Origin: an uncultured Lactobacillus sp. | GTDB taxonomy: Bacteria; Bacillota; Bacilli; Lactobacillales; Lactobacillaceae | DNA: 64,000 bases | Assembly: GCF_902491705.1 (NCBI RefSeq) | Contig: NZ_CABUIW010000004.1 | Coordinates: forward strand, 1 to 64,000 | Reading direction: 5' to 3' | Part shown: positions 16,561 through 25,529 of the stretch, piece by piece | How the letters are laid out: each line of letters begins with the position of its first letter | Position numbering within the stretch: the first letter of the stretch is position 1 | Notes under the pieces: generated by a model | Seen by the model: only the letters and a program-made list of their open reading frames with translations | The model's database searches: none | What the model was told of the DNA's origin: nothing | Program-made: the position numbers and the translations under genes

Positions 16561-16634
16561 GGTCTGGTAGCTCAGCTGGATAGAGCAACAGTCTTCTAAA
16601 CTGTGGGTCGTGGGTTCGAATCTCACCCGGATCA
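16561..16634 (+). tRNA. tRNA-Arg (UCU anticodon)
   Basis: A 74-base cloverleaf. Acceptor GGTCTGG pairs with CCGGATC with two wobble pairs, and A is the discriminator. The D arm contains GCTCAGCTGGATAGAGC. The anticodon stem ACAGT/ACTGT has loop CTTCTAA, giving anticodon TCT (decodes AGA/AGG). The T arm contains GTGGGTTCGAATCTCAC. CCA is not encoded. It stands alone with its own promoter and terminator. Confidence 0.95.
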
Positions 16635-16641
16635 CTAGAAT

Positions 16642-16669
16642 AGCAACGCTTTGATGCGTTGCTTTTTTT
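16642..16669 (+). terminator. tRNA-Arg terminator
   Basis: AGCAACGC / GCGTTGCT stem, 6-base loop, seven T. Confidence 0.9.
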
Positions 16670-16767
16670 GTGTCAAAATAATTTTGATTATAAAATCTAT
16701 TTAATAACTTTGTACAATACAAAATTATGACAAATATTAATCTATGCTTACATATAGAGCGAATCTA

Positions 16768-16796
16768 TTGACTAAAATATTAAACGAGATTATTCT
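16768..16796 (+). promoter_or_regulatory. Promoter of the GH25 muramidase gene
   Basis: -35 TTGACT (16768-16773), 17-base spacer, -10 TATTCT (16791-16796). The leader of about 70 bases ends with TGTGAA/TTCACA inverted repeats just before GGAGG. Confidence 0.65.
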
Positions 16797-16870
16797 AAAT
16801 TTGATTTCGTATTTAAGAAGATCAACGAGTGTGAATTTTGATATTTTTCACATGATGGAGGAAAAGAAGA

Positions 16871-18091
16871 TTGACTACAACCAAAAAATTAATTATTAAA
16901 TTGGCATGCGCAACCGCTTTAGGAACTGCAGGAGTAGCATTAACTCAAGTAAATCGACCACAAGTTACTGTTAATGCATCAACTACATCTGTTGCAGCAC
17001 GTGCACTTGGGGTAGATGTTGCCAGTTATCAAAATGCTGACTTATCTAGCCATGCTCAAGCTGGTGCGCAATTTGCAATCGTTAAAGTAAGTGAAGGTAC
17101 TTCTTACCGTAATCCTAAGGCATCAAGCCAGATTTCAACCGCTATTTCTAATAACATGATGCCAATGGCATACCACTTTGCTACTTTTAGTGCTAACTCT
17201 AGTGCAGCTGTAGTAGAAGCAAATTATGCAATTAAGGCAGCTCAAGCATTTGGTTTGCCAAAGGGTTCTTACATTGCTTGTGACTATGAAACTGGTCAAG
17301 GCAACAACATTTACAGCGGTAAGACTCCAACTGCTAACGCAATTATTGCTTTTATGGACCAAATTAAGGCAGCAGGCTACAAGCCACTTCTTTATGCAAG
17401 TTCATCAGTTTTACAAAACAATATTGATACTAGCAGCGTACTTGCCAAGTATCCTAACTCATTGTGGGTAGCTTCATATGCTATTTCAGGTAGAATTGAT
17501 AATCCTAACTTTAACTACTTCCCATCAATGGATGGTGTTGCTATTTGGCAATTTACTGATAACTGGCGCGGCTTAAGTGTTGATGGTAACATCACTGTTC
17601 TTCCATTATCAATTGATGGAAACGTAACTTCAAATAATGGTGCTATTTCACAAGCTCCATCAAACAATGATAATTCTTCAACCACTACTACAACTACTGA
17701 TAAGAAGCCTGCTTCAACTACTAATGAAACAGCAACTTATGGCTATGTAATGAAGAAAGCTTACATTTACAACAAAAAGGGTGAACGTCAAAGCGGCTAT
17801 TACGCAGCTTACAGTGGCGTTAACTATTATGGCAGCACTACTACTCTTGATAATGGTAAAACAGCAATCAGAGTCGGTGATGACCGCTATGTAATGGCAA
17901 GCAATGTCTTAGGTAACTCACGTGTAATGAGACGTAATGCTTACATTTATAACCACGCAGGAAGACGTGCAAATTGGAGAGTCTTAAGAAGAGGCACTCC
18001 AGTTAAAACTTATGGTTCACGCTTCAACATTAATGGTAAGTCTTACTACCGTATCGGTAAGGGCTTGTACGTAAAGGCAGCTAATTTCTAA
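16871..18091 (+). CDS. Secreted GH25 muramidase with SLAP-type cell-wall domains
   Basis: 406 residues starting at TTG, with GGAGG nine bases upstream. A signal peptide (about 1-36) ends near VNAS. A GH25 lysozyme domain (about 45-245) carries LGVDVASYQ and CDYETG with the expected acidic residues, and VAIWQF near its end. A Thr/Ser-rich linker follows (about 262-290). The C-terminus has two repeats with the YIYN..G.R pattern, resembling the SLAP domain of lactobacillus S-layer proteins. It cleaves the glycan strand of peptidoglycan, probably as an autolysin. Phage endolysin is less likely, given the Sec signal and no holin. Confidence 0.9.
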   Translation: MTTTKKLIIKLACATALGTAGVALTQVNRPQVTVNASTTSVAARALGVDVASYQNADLSSHAQAGAQFAIVKVSEGTSYRNPKASSQISTAISNNMMPMAYHFATFSANSSAAVVEANYAIKAAQAFGLPKGSYIACDYETGQGNNIYSGKTPTANAIIAFMDQIKAAGYKPLLYASSSVLQNNIDTSSVLAKYPNSLWVASYAISGRIDNPNFNYFPSMDGVAIWQFTDNWRGLSVDGNITVLPLSIDGNVTSNNGAISQAPSNNDNSSTTTTTTDKKPASTTNETATYGYVMKKAYIYNKKGERQSGYYAAYSGVNYYGSTTTLDNGKTAIRVGDDRYVMASNVLGNSRVMRRNAYIYNHAGRRANWRVLRRGTPVKTYGSRFNINGKSYYRIGKGLYVKAANF

Positions 18092-18106
18092 AAAAGAATA
18101 ATATCT

Positions 18107-18139
18107 AAAAAGTGCGAGTGAATATGCTCGCACTTTTTT
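18107..18139 (+). terminator. Terminator of the GH25 gene
   Basis: AAAAAGTGCGAG / CTCGCACTTTTT stem, 8-base loop, T run. Confidence 0.9.
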
Positions 18140-18197
18140 TGTATAATTAGAATATCTAAGAAACGCTTAGATAATTTAACAAAAGGTGAAATAAATT

Positions 18198-19106
18198 TTG
18201 AAAAAATTAACAACATTAATCTTACTTAGTTTGATGCTGACTTTGACGGGATGTACGATGAATAAAAATGAAAGCAGTACATCTTCATCCGTTAAATCAA
18301 CTAAAATAGTAAAAACTAAGCACAGTACTAAAAAACAAAAGTCTCAAAAGAAATACCAAGTAGTAGAACAAGACTGGAATATCAATCAAGACGGCGTAAA
18401 TATTTATGGTCGTTTGTATATGCCACAGAACTTGATAGGTAAGAAAAAAGCAGTCATTTTGTCTCATGGCTTAGCTGGCAATTATCGAAATTTGGCAGAC
18501 TATGCTAAAAATTTAGCCGGTCAGGGATATGTAGCTTACGCTTTTGATTATCCTGGTGGAGCTAAAAATGGCCGCAGCAGTGGCGTTGGTCAATTAGACA
18601 TGTCAATTTTTACTGAAGAACAAAATTTGAAGACAGTCTTAAATGCAGTAAGAAACAGAAGCGATGTTGACCGCAATCAAGTTTCACTCTTAGGTGAAAG
18701 TCAAGGTGGGGCAGTTTCTGCGATGCTTGCTTCTAAATATCCTAAGGAAGTTAAATCATTGGTTTTACTTTATCCAGCATTTTCAATTACTGATTATGCT
18801 AAAGTTGCCTTTAAATCAATCGATAAAGTACCAAATACATTGAATTTATTTGGCTTTGTAGTTGGTAAAAATTACTTTACGAAGCTTTTTAACTATGATT
18901 TATTAAAATCAGCTACTAAGTATAATGGCCCAGTATTATTGCTTCATGGTTCAGATGACATCATAGTGCCAGAAACGTATTCAGAAAAAGCAAATAAAAA
19001 GTTTAAGCATTCAAGCTTACATATTATTAAGCATGCAGGTCATGAATTTAAGGGAACACATCAAAAAGAGGCCTTTAAGTTAATCGATAAATTTTTAAAT
19101 AAATAG
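18198..19106 (+). CDS. Alpha/beta-hydrolase lipoprotein
   Basis: 302 residues from a TTG start, with AAAGGTG about nine bases upstream. Residues 1-20 form a lipoprotein signal with lipobox LTGC, so it is anchored outside the membrane. A Ser/Lys-rich linker runs to about 55. The alpha/beta-hydrolase domain has SHGLAGNYRN (oxyanion), GESQGG (nucleophile Ser about 173), HGSDDIIVP (Asp) and HAGHEF (His). Likely a surface esterase or peptidase-like hydrolase; substrate unknown. Its stop codon touches the next gene, a DUF2207 membrane protein, suggesting a functional pair. Confidence 0.88.
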   Translation: MKKLTTLILLSLMLTLTGCTMNKNESSTSSSVKSTKIVKTKHSTKKQKSQKKYQVVEQDWNINQDGVNIYGRLYMPQNLIGKKKAVILSHGLAGNYRNLADYAKNLAGQGYVAYAFDYPGGAKNGRSSGVGQLDMSIFTEEQNLKTVLNAVRNRSDVDRNQVSLLGESQGGAVSAMLASKYPKEVKSLVLLYPAFSITDYAKVAFKSIDKVPNTLNLFGFVVGKNYFTKLFNYDLLKSATKYNGPVLLLHGSDDIIVPETYSEKANKKFKHSSLHIIKHAGHEFKGTHQKEAFKLIDKFLNK

Positions 19107-19117
19107 TGAGAATAAAA

Positions 19118-20911
19118 ATGAAAAGAAAATATTTAAGCTTAATTATATTAAGTCTATTTAGTTTCCTAGCAATTTTCACCCACCAAGTTAATGCTGACGT
19201 GGATTATAGTATTAGCAATATCAATGTAGTAGCTAAAGTAAATCGTGATGGTTCATTGTCAATGCACCGGAAGATTTACTATGACTTTGATAGTGATGCG
19301 CATGGTTTACTTTATCGTCAGAACTTGAATAAAAACCAAAAGTTAAGCAATGTTCAAGTTAAAGTGAATGATAAAAAAGTTGCACTAAAAAATAGTCAAC
19401 AAAATAATACATATCAACTTACGCATAAAGGAGCGTCGTATCGTTTTAAGGTCTTTCATAATATTAATGAAGATGACAACGTTAAAATAGAGTACTCATA
19501 TAAAATCTTAAATGCGATTACTAATTATAAAGATACTGCCGAATTGAATTTCAAAATCATTGGTAATGGCTGGGATACAGACACTGATAATGCTAAAGTA
19601 ACTGTACTTTTCCCGGGAAAAGTTCCTGATTTAAAGGCTTGGGCACACGGACCTTTAAATGGTCAAACTGAAGTGTTGCCTAAGCAGGGCAAAATAATAA
19701 TGAAGGCTAGCGATGTACCAGGGGATGTAGGAATTGAAGTACATTCAATTTTTGATCCTGCGGTAACTTCGAAAAATACAAATATTGTAAATAAAAATAA
19801 GAAGAAAGCTATTGAAAAGCAAGAAGCACAGCTAGCAATTGAGGCAAATAAGAAAAGACAACGAAGAGTCTATCTTAATTGGGGCTTGCTGATAGTTTCT
19901 TTAATAAGTGGAGCAATAATTCTTATTAAGGAAATTTTGATAAAACCAAAAGGTGCTAAACCTAAGAAAATGCGTGATTTAGTGCATAATTACGAAATTC
20001 CGGATGTTAGTCCTGTTGCTGCACAAATTTTAGATGAAAATGACAAGCCTAACGCTAAAGCTTTTACAGCTTATATCATGCAATTAGCTGGCAAACATAA
20101 AATTAAGATTGAAGAATATCGCACTAAGCGTTTAAAGAAAATTAGATATCGAATTACTTTGGTTGATCAAAGTATTTTGAAAGATGATTTGCTAGAATTT
20201 TTGTTTAATAAGGTTGGCGATGGTGAGTCATTTACTACGCAAGAACTTAAAAATTATACTTCTAAAAAATTAGGCAAGAAATTTGATAAGTGGAGTAAAA
20301 AACACTACAAAGATGTAGAAAATACATTTTTTGATAAAGCTGTTAAAAAATATAAGAGCAATAATTTAGGTGTTGCAATTTTATTGATTGGAATCAGTAT
20401 CATTAGTGGAATTTTTGCTTTCTTTTTATCTGAATCAATGCCGCAAATTTTTATTACACTTATGTTGATTACTTTTGTAATAATTATTCTTGCAATAATT
20501 GCTACGATTATAGGCAATAGACGATTGAGCATCTATACAACTCAAGGCGCTTTAGAAACAGACAAAGTACGCGGATTTGAGAAAATGCTTGATGATATAG
20601 GCAATTTCAAAATGAAAGATGTTGGAGACATCATCTTATGGGAAGATATTTTGCCATATGCTGTAGCTTTTGGCCTATCTAAGAAGGTAATAAAGCAACT
20701 TAAGATAGAATTTAATACTGATGAATTAAACGATTCTGTATTTGTTTATGCTCCATTTTATGTGAATGATCATGATAGTTTTGAAAGAAGCTTTGAACGC
20801 AGCTTTACTAGTGGAATATCAACTGTATCATCTATTTCTGGTGGCTCAGGCGGCTTTTCGGGTGGATCATCCGGCGGCTTCGGTGGCGGAAGCGGCGGAG
20901 GAGCATTTTAA
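19118..20911 (+). CDS. DUF2207 membrane protein with Gly-rich C-terminus
   Basis: About 597 residues. A signal peptide (ending FTHQVNA) precedes an extracellular DUF2207 domain (about 30-230) that starts by describing a [21 protein letters not shown] beta strand. A membrane segment near 250 and a hairpin of two near 420-470 follow, with a cytoplasmic domain between. The final 30 residues are Gly/Ser/Phe repeats ([18 protein letters not shown]), as in many DUF2207 proteins. A GTG at 19106 overlaps the upstream stop and could also be the start. Neither start has a strong ribosome binding site, so coupling is likely. Function unknown. Confidence 0.8.
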   Translation: MKRKYLSLIILSLFSFLAIFTHQVNADVDYSISNINVVAKVNRDGSLSMHRKIYYDFDSDAHGLLYRQNLNKNQKLSNVQVKVNDKKVALKNSQQNNTYQLTHKGASYRFKVFHNINEDDNVKIEYSYKILNAITNYKDTAELNFKIIGNGWDTDTDNAKVTVLFPGKVPDLKAWAHGPLNGQTEVLPKQGKIIMKASDVPGDVGIEVHSIFDPAVTSKNTNIVNKNKKKAIEKQEAQLAIEANKKRQRRVYLNWGLLIVSLISGAIILIKEILIKPKGAKPKKMRDLVHNYEIPDVSPVAAQILDENDKPNAKAFTAYIMQLAGKHKIKIEEYRTKRLKKIRYRITLVDQSILKDDLLEFLFNKVGDGESFTTQELKNYTSKKLGKKFDKWSKKHYKDVENTFFDKAVKKYKSNNLGVAILLIGISIISGIFAFFLSESMPQIFITLMLITFVIIILAIIATIIGNRRLSIYTTQGALETDKVRGFEKMLDDIGNFKMKDVGDIILWEDILPYAVAFGLSKKVIKQLKIEFNTDELNDSVFVYAPFYVNDHDSFERSFERSFTSGISTVSSISGGSGGFSGGSSGGFGGGSGGGAF

Positions 20912-20958
20912 AAGTACACGAATTTTTGTATAATTTATCTAAAAAAGGAGGAATAATT

Positions 20959-21138
20959 ATGCCATTTGTACATATTGAATTAATTAAAGGTCGTTCAGAC
21001 GAACAAATTACTAACTTGATGAAGGATGTTACTGAAGCAGTTCATAAGAATACTGGTGCTCCTAAGGAACACATTCACGTAATCATTAATGAATTAGGCA
21101 AGCACACCTACGGTCAAGGCGGTGAATGGAGAGCCTAA
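20959..21138 (+). CDS. 4-oxalocrotonate tautomerase family protein
   Basis: 59 residues, [16 protein letters not shown]. The Pro after the initiator Met is the family's catalytic base, which fixes the start at 20959. AAGGAGG lies eight bases upstream. A longer frame beginning at 20926 would bury Pro1 and is rejected. Members form hexamers and tautomerise 2-hydroxymuconate-like compounds, but in lactobacilli the natural substrate is unknown. TATAAT at 20929-20934 is a possible -10. Confidence 0.9.
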   Translation: MPFVHIELIKGRSDEQITNLMKDVTEAVHKNTGAPKEHIHVIINELGKHTYGQGGEWRA

Positions 21139-21143
21139 ATAAA

Positions 21144-21180
21144 AAAAGTGGTCTTTTGCTTCAGGCAAAAGATCACTTTT
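21144..21180. terminator. Bidirectional terminator between tautomerase gene and ilvE
   Basis: A 16-bp stem with one G-U pair, 5-base loop, A-rich left and T-rich right flank. Confidence 0.88.
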
Positions 21181-21187
21181 AATTTGT

Positions 21188-22213
21188 TTAACTTAATTTG
21201 ATAGTCCAGCCGTATTTGTCTTCTAAATCACCAAATTGAATACCGGTTAAAGTATCATACAATTTTTGAGTAATAGGACCAGCGTCTTTTTCATTGCCAA
21301 AGACATGCTTTTTACCTTGATAAGTGAGTGAGCCAACTGGTGAGATTACAGCAGCTGTACCCATTGCTCCGGCTTCTGTAAAGCGATCAACATCATCAAT
21401 CGGAATTTTAGTTTCGATTGGATTAAGATCTAAGTCTTGGGCAATCTTTAAAATTGAGCGCTTGGTGATTGAAGGTAAAATAGAATCGGACTTTGGAGTT
21501 TGGAATTGACCATCTTTGGTAATGCCGTAAAAGTTTGCTCCGCCGAATTCATCAATGTATTTATGCTCTTTAGGATCAAGATACAAAGCATCGGCAAAAC
21601 CGTTCTTTTTAGCAAGCAATGATGGCATTAAACTGCTGGCATAGTTACCGGCAGTTTTTGCTTGTCCAGTACCAAATGGAGCGGCACGGTCATAGTCGCT
21701 GACTTCATATGGCATTGGCTTAAGGCCCTTAATGTAGGCACCAACGGGTGTAGCGTAAATTCTAAATTGATAAGTTTCAGAAGGAGAAACACCTACAATT
21801 GGCTGTGTTCCCATCATAAATGGACGAAGATAAAGAGTGCCACCTGAACCATAAGGAGGAACGAATTCTTGGTTAGCCAAAACAACTTGTTTGACTGCTT
21901 CGACGAATTTATCTTCTGGATATGGTTCCATTAATAGACGTTTAGCTGAATTAGCCATTCGTTTAGCGTTTTGATCAGGTCTGAATAAATTAATGCCGCC
22001 GTCTTTTCTGCGGTAAGCTTTTAGACCTTCAAAAATTTCTTGGCCATAGTGCAATTCTTCGGCAGCTTCATTAAAAGTAATGGTAGAGTCTTGAGTTAAA
22101 TGACCACCTTGCCATGCACCGTCTTTGAATTCATCTACCCAGCGGTAGGGAAGATCATGGTATTTAAAGCCAAGTTGATTCCAATTTAAGTCTTCTGGAC
22201 GAGTTTTTGTCAT
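21188..22213 (-). CDS. ilvE: Branched-chain amino acid aminotransferase
   Basis: 341 residues, class IV PLP-dependent aminotransferase of the BCAT2 (eukaryote-like) subgroup. EIFEGLKAYRR is near 80, and the PLP-binding Lys is probably in GQAKTAGNYA (near 200). EFGGANFYGI and the glycine-rich end of the domain follow. It exchanges amino groups between Leu/Ile/Val and 2-oxoglutarate. No other branched-chain biosynthesis genes are nearby, so catabolic or balancing use is likely. AAGGAGGC precedes the ATG, and a near-consensus minus-strand promoter lies upstream. No T-box is visible in the 148-base upstream gap. Confidence 0.93.
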   Translation of the reverse strand: MTKTRPEDLNWNQLGFKYHDLPYRWVDEFKDGAWQGGHLTQDSTITFNEAAEELHYGQEIFEGLKAYRRKDGGINLFRPDQNAKRMANSAKRLLMEPYPEDKFVEAVKQVVLANQEFVPPYGSGGTLYLRPFMMGTQPIVGVSPSETYQFRIYATPVGAYIKGLKPMPYEVSDYDRAAPFGTGQAKTAGNYASSLMPSLLAKKNGFADALYLDPKEHKYIDEFGGANFYGITKDGQFQTPKSDSILPSITKRSILKIAQDLDLNPIETKIPIDDVDRFTEAGAMGTAAVISPVGSLTYQGKKHVFGNEKDAGPITQKLYDTLTGIQFGDLEDKYGWTIKLS

Positions 22214-22250
22214 GAAAAAGCCTCCTTATGTTTAATAGTACTTTCCTAAA

Positions 22251-22279
22251 ATTATAGTTAGATTAAACTTAAAATACAA
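22251..22279 (-). promoter_or_regulatory. Promoter of ilvE
   Basis: Minus strand: -35 TTGTAT (22274-22279), 17-base spacer, -10 TATAAT (22251-22256). Confidence 0.75.
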
Positions 22280-22361
22280 CGAATAGCTTTTATTTCATTT
22301 TTAATTATTAAAAGTAAGCAATATAATAGATAAGATAGAAATTCATAAAAGTGGTGAAAAT

Positions 22362-23738
22362 ATGTACGATTATCGAAATAATATCAAAGTAATTTTAAAT
22401 AAAACTGATGCAGATGATAAAAGCTTAGCTAACAGTTTAAACGCAATTAAAGCAATTATCTCAATGGCAGAAGGTGGCACAGCTGAAAAGCCTGCCTCTA
22501 AAAAAGAAGCTCCTAAACCTAAGAAAATGGCTAATACTCAATCAATTGCCCAAAGAAATGCGGATTTAAAGCAATTTAAGCAGCTATTAATGGGACTGAC
22601 TGATTTGATCGAAACTCCTGGTGATGATGCCGCAAAAAAGAAATCGCTTGAGGCATTGCATAAATTAACTTTTGTGCCTGGAGTGGGTAAACGTTACGGC
22701 AACGTATTAGGAAAGCTTGATCAGGCAATTCAAAAATCTAAGACTACTACAGAGGCAGTTAATAAAAAGATTTTTGAAGATGCATTAAAGCCAAAAGAAG
22801 AACCTAAACGTGATTATCGCAAGGGTAAACGCTATACAGTTATTCGGACCCTTTCGGGATGCAATTTAATTAATGATAATGGTCAAATTGTTTATCGAAT
22901 CAAGGAATCTCAAATTCATTCTTTGAATTTAAAGAGTGGAGATATCGTTGAGGCCATAGAAGAAAAAGACAATCCTAATTACGAAGCAGAAGTATTACGT
23001 GTAGTGGGCTATCGTAAATTGCGGACACGTGACTATGACCCAATTGAAGAATTTCGTTATGCAGTTGTTCAAGGAAAGACGGGTCAATTAGCGATTACTC
23101 GCAATATTAAAGGTGAAAAATTGCGTATTCGCGGCAAAGAAGTGACTATTCCGGTCGATTCTAGCTATTATCAAGGTGAAAACATCCACTTAGAAGATGG
23201 TTCAATTGTTGATTTAGCCTGGTATACAGGGGATGTAAGGATTAAAAAGCACCCAAGTGACGCTGTACAAATTCGCTGGATTTATCAAGTGGATCCACCT
23301 AAGAAGCCAGATTTATCTTATAAGAAGAAGGACAAATCTAAGAAAGACAATGCAGAGGAATTAACTAAGTTAGATATGAATTTGCATTATCAAAGAGTGG
23401 GTATTGCAATTGGTGATAACCAAAATGAGGGTATTCTTGAAGGTATTGTTACAAGATATAATGGAATTCCTATTCCAATTAATGCGTTTGAAGGTAAAAA
23501 GAAGATTATGGAGCGTCAAATCAAGGATCTTGACATAGTGATTCTGATGACCGCATATGCTGCTCATGATGCAACTTGGAATATTCAAGAATTTGCTTCA
23601 AAATATGGCGTTAAATTTGCGGTTTCTTCATCTAAAGGCTACCGTTCATTTGAACGTGCTCTTTATAGAGCAGAAAATGGCTTGCCAGCATATGAAGGAA
23701 CACAATCAATTGAATATAAACAGGCAGAAACTAAATAA
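22362..23738 (+). CDS. DUF2325-containing protein
   Basis: 458 residues, soluble and rich in Lys/Glu. The last 95 residues (GVAIGDNQNEGILEG... to RALYRA) match DUF2325, a small Rossmann-like domain found in many Firmicutes. The N-terminal half has a Lys/Pro-rich linker near 45-65 and an alpha-helical segment to about 150. The middle (150-330) is beta-rich and might bind nucleic acid or ligand, but I cannot name it. It is divergent from ilvE, with TATAAT at 22322-22327 as a likely -10. Function unknown. Confidence 0.8.
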   Translation: MYDYRNNIKVILNKTDADDKSLANSLNAIKAIISMAEGGTAEKPASKKEAPKPKKMANTQSIAQRNADLKQFKQLLMGLTDLIETPGDDAAKKKSLEALHKLTFVPGVGKRYGNVLGKLDQAIQKSKTTTEAVNKKIFEDALKPKEEPKRDYRKGKRYTVIRTLSGCNLINDNGQIVYRIKESQIHSLNLKSGDIVEAIEEKDNPNYEAEVLRVVGYRKLRTRDYDPIEEFRYAVVQGKTGQLAITRNIKGEKLRIRGKEVTIPVDSSYYQGENIHLEDGSIVDLAWYTGDVRIKKHPSDAVQIRWIYQVDPPKKPDLSYKKKDKSKKDNAEELTKLDMNLHYQRVGIAIGDNQNEGILEGIVTRYNGIPIPINAFEGKKKIMERQIKDLDIVILMTAYAAHDATWNIQEFASKYGVKFAVSSSKGYRSFERALYRAENGLPAYEGTQSIEYKQAETK

Positions 23739-23761
23739 TTCATTAATATTATTTTAATTTG

Positions 23762-23806
23762 TTGTAGAAAAGCTAATTTCCCGTTAAAATAAATTAACTA
23801 ACTAAA
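23762..23806 (+). promoter_or_regulatory. Promoter of the YitT gene with ROK-operator-like motif
   Basis: -35 TTGTAG (23762-23767), 17-base spacer, -10 TAAAAT (23785-23790). AAATTAACTAACTAAA follows directly, sharing AATTAACTAACT with both promoters of the ROK sugar locus 20 kb away. Confidence 0.6.
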
Positions 23807-23823
23807 AGAAAGGACGCTTACTG

Positions 23824-24660
23824 ATGAAAAACATTACACAACGTTCCTGGATAAAAGGGCTAGTATTTTTAGCGGGACTTGAAATTATCGCAATTGCGAT
23901 CAACTTCTTTTACGGTCCAATTAATATTGCTGTGGGTGGCTCTACTGGTATTTCGATTTTGGTTGATGCCGTTTGGGGAGTTAATCGCTCAGTGACAGTT
24001 TTGGTAGTAAATGGCTTAATGCTGATTCTAGCTGCGATTTTTTTAGGTAAAAAAGTTACTAAAAACGTGGCAGCAGGGAGTTTATTATTGCCGATTTTAA
24101 TGGAAATTACCCCTAGTTTTGAAATAACTAATAATAAGATGCTTGCAGTAATATACGGTGGAGCATTAATGGGATTTGGAATCTCACTTCTTTACCGTGT
24201 TAATGCCTCAAGTGGTGGAACGACTATTCCACCAATGATTTTAAAGAAATATTTTTACTTGAATCCGGCAACCACTCTTACAATCATCGACATGGTAATT
24301 ATCTTTTTGAATGTCTTCGTTGATGGCTGGGATGCATTTTTACTGGCAACATTTTCTCAAGTGATTACGACAATTACGATGCGCTACACTGAAACTGGTT
24401 TTGATAAGAAATACCAGGTGCGAATCATGTCGAACAAATATCTTGAGCAAATTCAAGATATGTTAAAGGACGAATACGAAGGTTTAACTATCTATAATGT
24501 TGTCGGAGGCTATAGTGATGAAGATAAACGCCAATTGCTGATCGTAATTGATATGCGTGACTATGGCCCACTTATTTCAAAAATTCATGCAATTGACCAA
24601 GATGCATTTATTATTACTGAAAATGTGGCCAAAGTTCATGGCGGACAATGGGGGATTTAA
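23824..24660 (+). CDS. YitT-family membrane protein (DUF161 + DUF2179)
   Basis: 278 residues. Five or six membrane segments (about 10-195) include the family pattern VGGSTGISILVD near 40 and ASSGGTTIPPMILKK near 130. A cytoplasmic DUF2179 domain occupies about 200-278. This is the usual YitT length. The family's transport function is unproven. AAAGGA precedes the ATG. Single gene; the L21 leader promoter follows within 20 bases. Confidence 0.88.
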   Translation: MKNITQRSWIKGLVFLAGLEIIAIAINFFYGPINIAVGGSTGISILVDAVWGVNRSVTVLVVNGLMLILAAIFLGKKVTKNVAAGSLLLPILMEITPSFEITNNKMLAVIYGGALMGFGISLLYRVNASSGGTTIPPMILKKYFYLNPATTLTIIDMVIIFLNVFVDGWDAFLLATFSQVITTITMRYTETGFDKKYQVRIMSNKYLEQIQDMLKDEYEGLTIYNVVGGYSDEDKRQLLIVIDMRDYGPLISKIHAIDQDAFIITENVAKVHGGQWGI

Positions 24661-24678
24661 ACTTAATATTTAAAATTA

Positions 24679-24707
24679 TTGATATCAACTAAAAACCGTT
24701 GTATTAT
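24679..24707 (+). promoter_or_regulatory. Promoter of rplU-rpmA
   Basis: -35 TTGATA (24679-24684), 17-base spacer, -10 TATTAT (24702-24707). Confidence 0.8.
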
Positions 24708-24713
24708 ATAAGA

Positions 24714-24827
24714 GTTGTATTTGTGGAGACCTCCACATCTGCAACCGCACGGCTCGGGGTTAGAAGTCTTCTTGAGTAAGAAGCACCTCAGTTCGGCGAG
24801 TCTAAGTATTTTTTCGGAGGTGTACAA
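24714..24827 (+). ncRNA. Ribosomal protein L21 leader RNA
   Basis: A structured GC-richer 5' leader with GGAGACCTCC, a CGCACGGCTCGGGGTT segment and a GAAGTCTTCTTGAGTAAGAAG hairpin, ending at the rplU ribosome binding site. Location and pattern fit the known Firmicute L21 leader, thought to mediate feedback by L21. Confidence 0.8.
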
Positions 24828-25139
24828 ATGTACGCAATTATTAAGACCGGTGGTAAGCAATACAAAGTTGCAGAAGGCGACAGCGTATTTGTAGAAAAAC
24901 TTGATGCTGAAGAAGGCAGCGAAGTAACTTTTGACGAAGTTATCCTTGTAGCTAATGGTGACGACGTTAAGGTTGGTACTCCATTAGTAGATGGTGCTAA
25001 GGTAACTGCTAAAGTTGAAAAGCAAGGCAAGGAAAAGAAGGTTGTAACTTTCAAGTACAAGCCTAAGAAGCACTCACACAGCAAGTATGGTCACCGTCAA
25101 CCTTACACTAAGGTTACAGTTGAAAAGATTGAAGCTTAA
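24828..25139 (+). CDS. rplU: 50S ribosomal protein L21
   Basis: 103 residues, full length, with typical [14 protein letters not shown] start and [19 protein letters not shown] end. Binds 23S rRNA in the large subunit. CGGAGGTG precedes the ATG. Codon use is strongly biased, as expected of a highly expressed gene. rpmA follows after only a short gap, without the prp (ysxB) gene that most Firmicutes carry here. Confidence 0.98.
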   Translation: MYAIIKTGGKQYKVAEGDSVFVEKLDAEEGSEVTFDEVILVANGDDVKVGTPLVDGAKVTAKVEKQGKEKKVVTFKYKPKKHSHSKYGHRQPYTKVTVEKIEA

Positions 25140-25157
25140 TTCAGAGGTGAAATGATT

Positions 25158-25448
25158 ATGAATATTTTAGGTATGAAATTATTTGCCCACCACAAGGGTG
25201 GCGGTTCTACTGCCAACGGTCGTAACTCAGCTGGTCGTCGTTTAGGCGCTAAGGCTGGTGACGGTCAATCAATCCACGCAGGTTCAATTATTTACCGTCA
25301 ACGTGGTACTAAGATTCACCCAGGCAAGAACGTAGGTCAAGGTGGAGACGACACTTTATTTGCACTTGTTAACGGCGTTGTTAAGTTTGAACGTCTTGGC
25401 AAGTTCAAGAAGCAAGTTTCTGTATACCCAGCTGAAGAAGCTAAGTAA
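25158..25448 (+). CDS. rpmA: 50S ribosomal protein L27
   Basis: About 96 residues. The core [21 protein letters not shown] is typical; its N-terminus reaches the peptidyl-transferase centre. It carries the Firmicute N-terminal extension (MNILGMKLF), normally removed by the Prp protease before an Ala. Here the residues before Ala are KLF, not the usual QFF. I chose ATG 25158 because AGAGGTG is better spaced to it than to ATG 25152. Terminator follows. Confidence 0.96.
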   Translation: MNILGMKLFAHHKGGGSTANGRNSAGRRLGAKAGDGQSIHAGSIIYRQRGTKIHPGKNVGQGGDDTLFALVNGVVKFERLGKFKKQVSVYPAEEAK

Positions 25449-25465
25449 TTCAGAATATAATTAAG

Positions 25466-25498
25466 AAAGACGAATGGCGTAAGTCATTCGTCTTTTTT
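25466..25498 (+). terminator. Terminator of rplU-rpmA
   Basis: AAAGACGAATG / CATTCGTCTTT stem, 8-base loop, T run. Confidence 0.92.
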
Positions 25499-25529
25499 GC
25501 GCCTATTTATAGATTTTAAGACTTTAATT

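Noticed and set aside
16561..18091. tRNA-Arg next to a lysozyme gene as a prophage attachment site or remnant
   Set aside because: The lysozyme has a Sec signal and SLAP domains. No integrase, holin, capsid gene or duplicated tRNA 3' end is visible.
24788..25084. 98-codon minus-strand frame over rplU
   Set aside because: Antisense shadow of a ribosomal protein gene and its leader.
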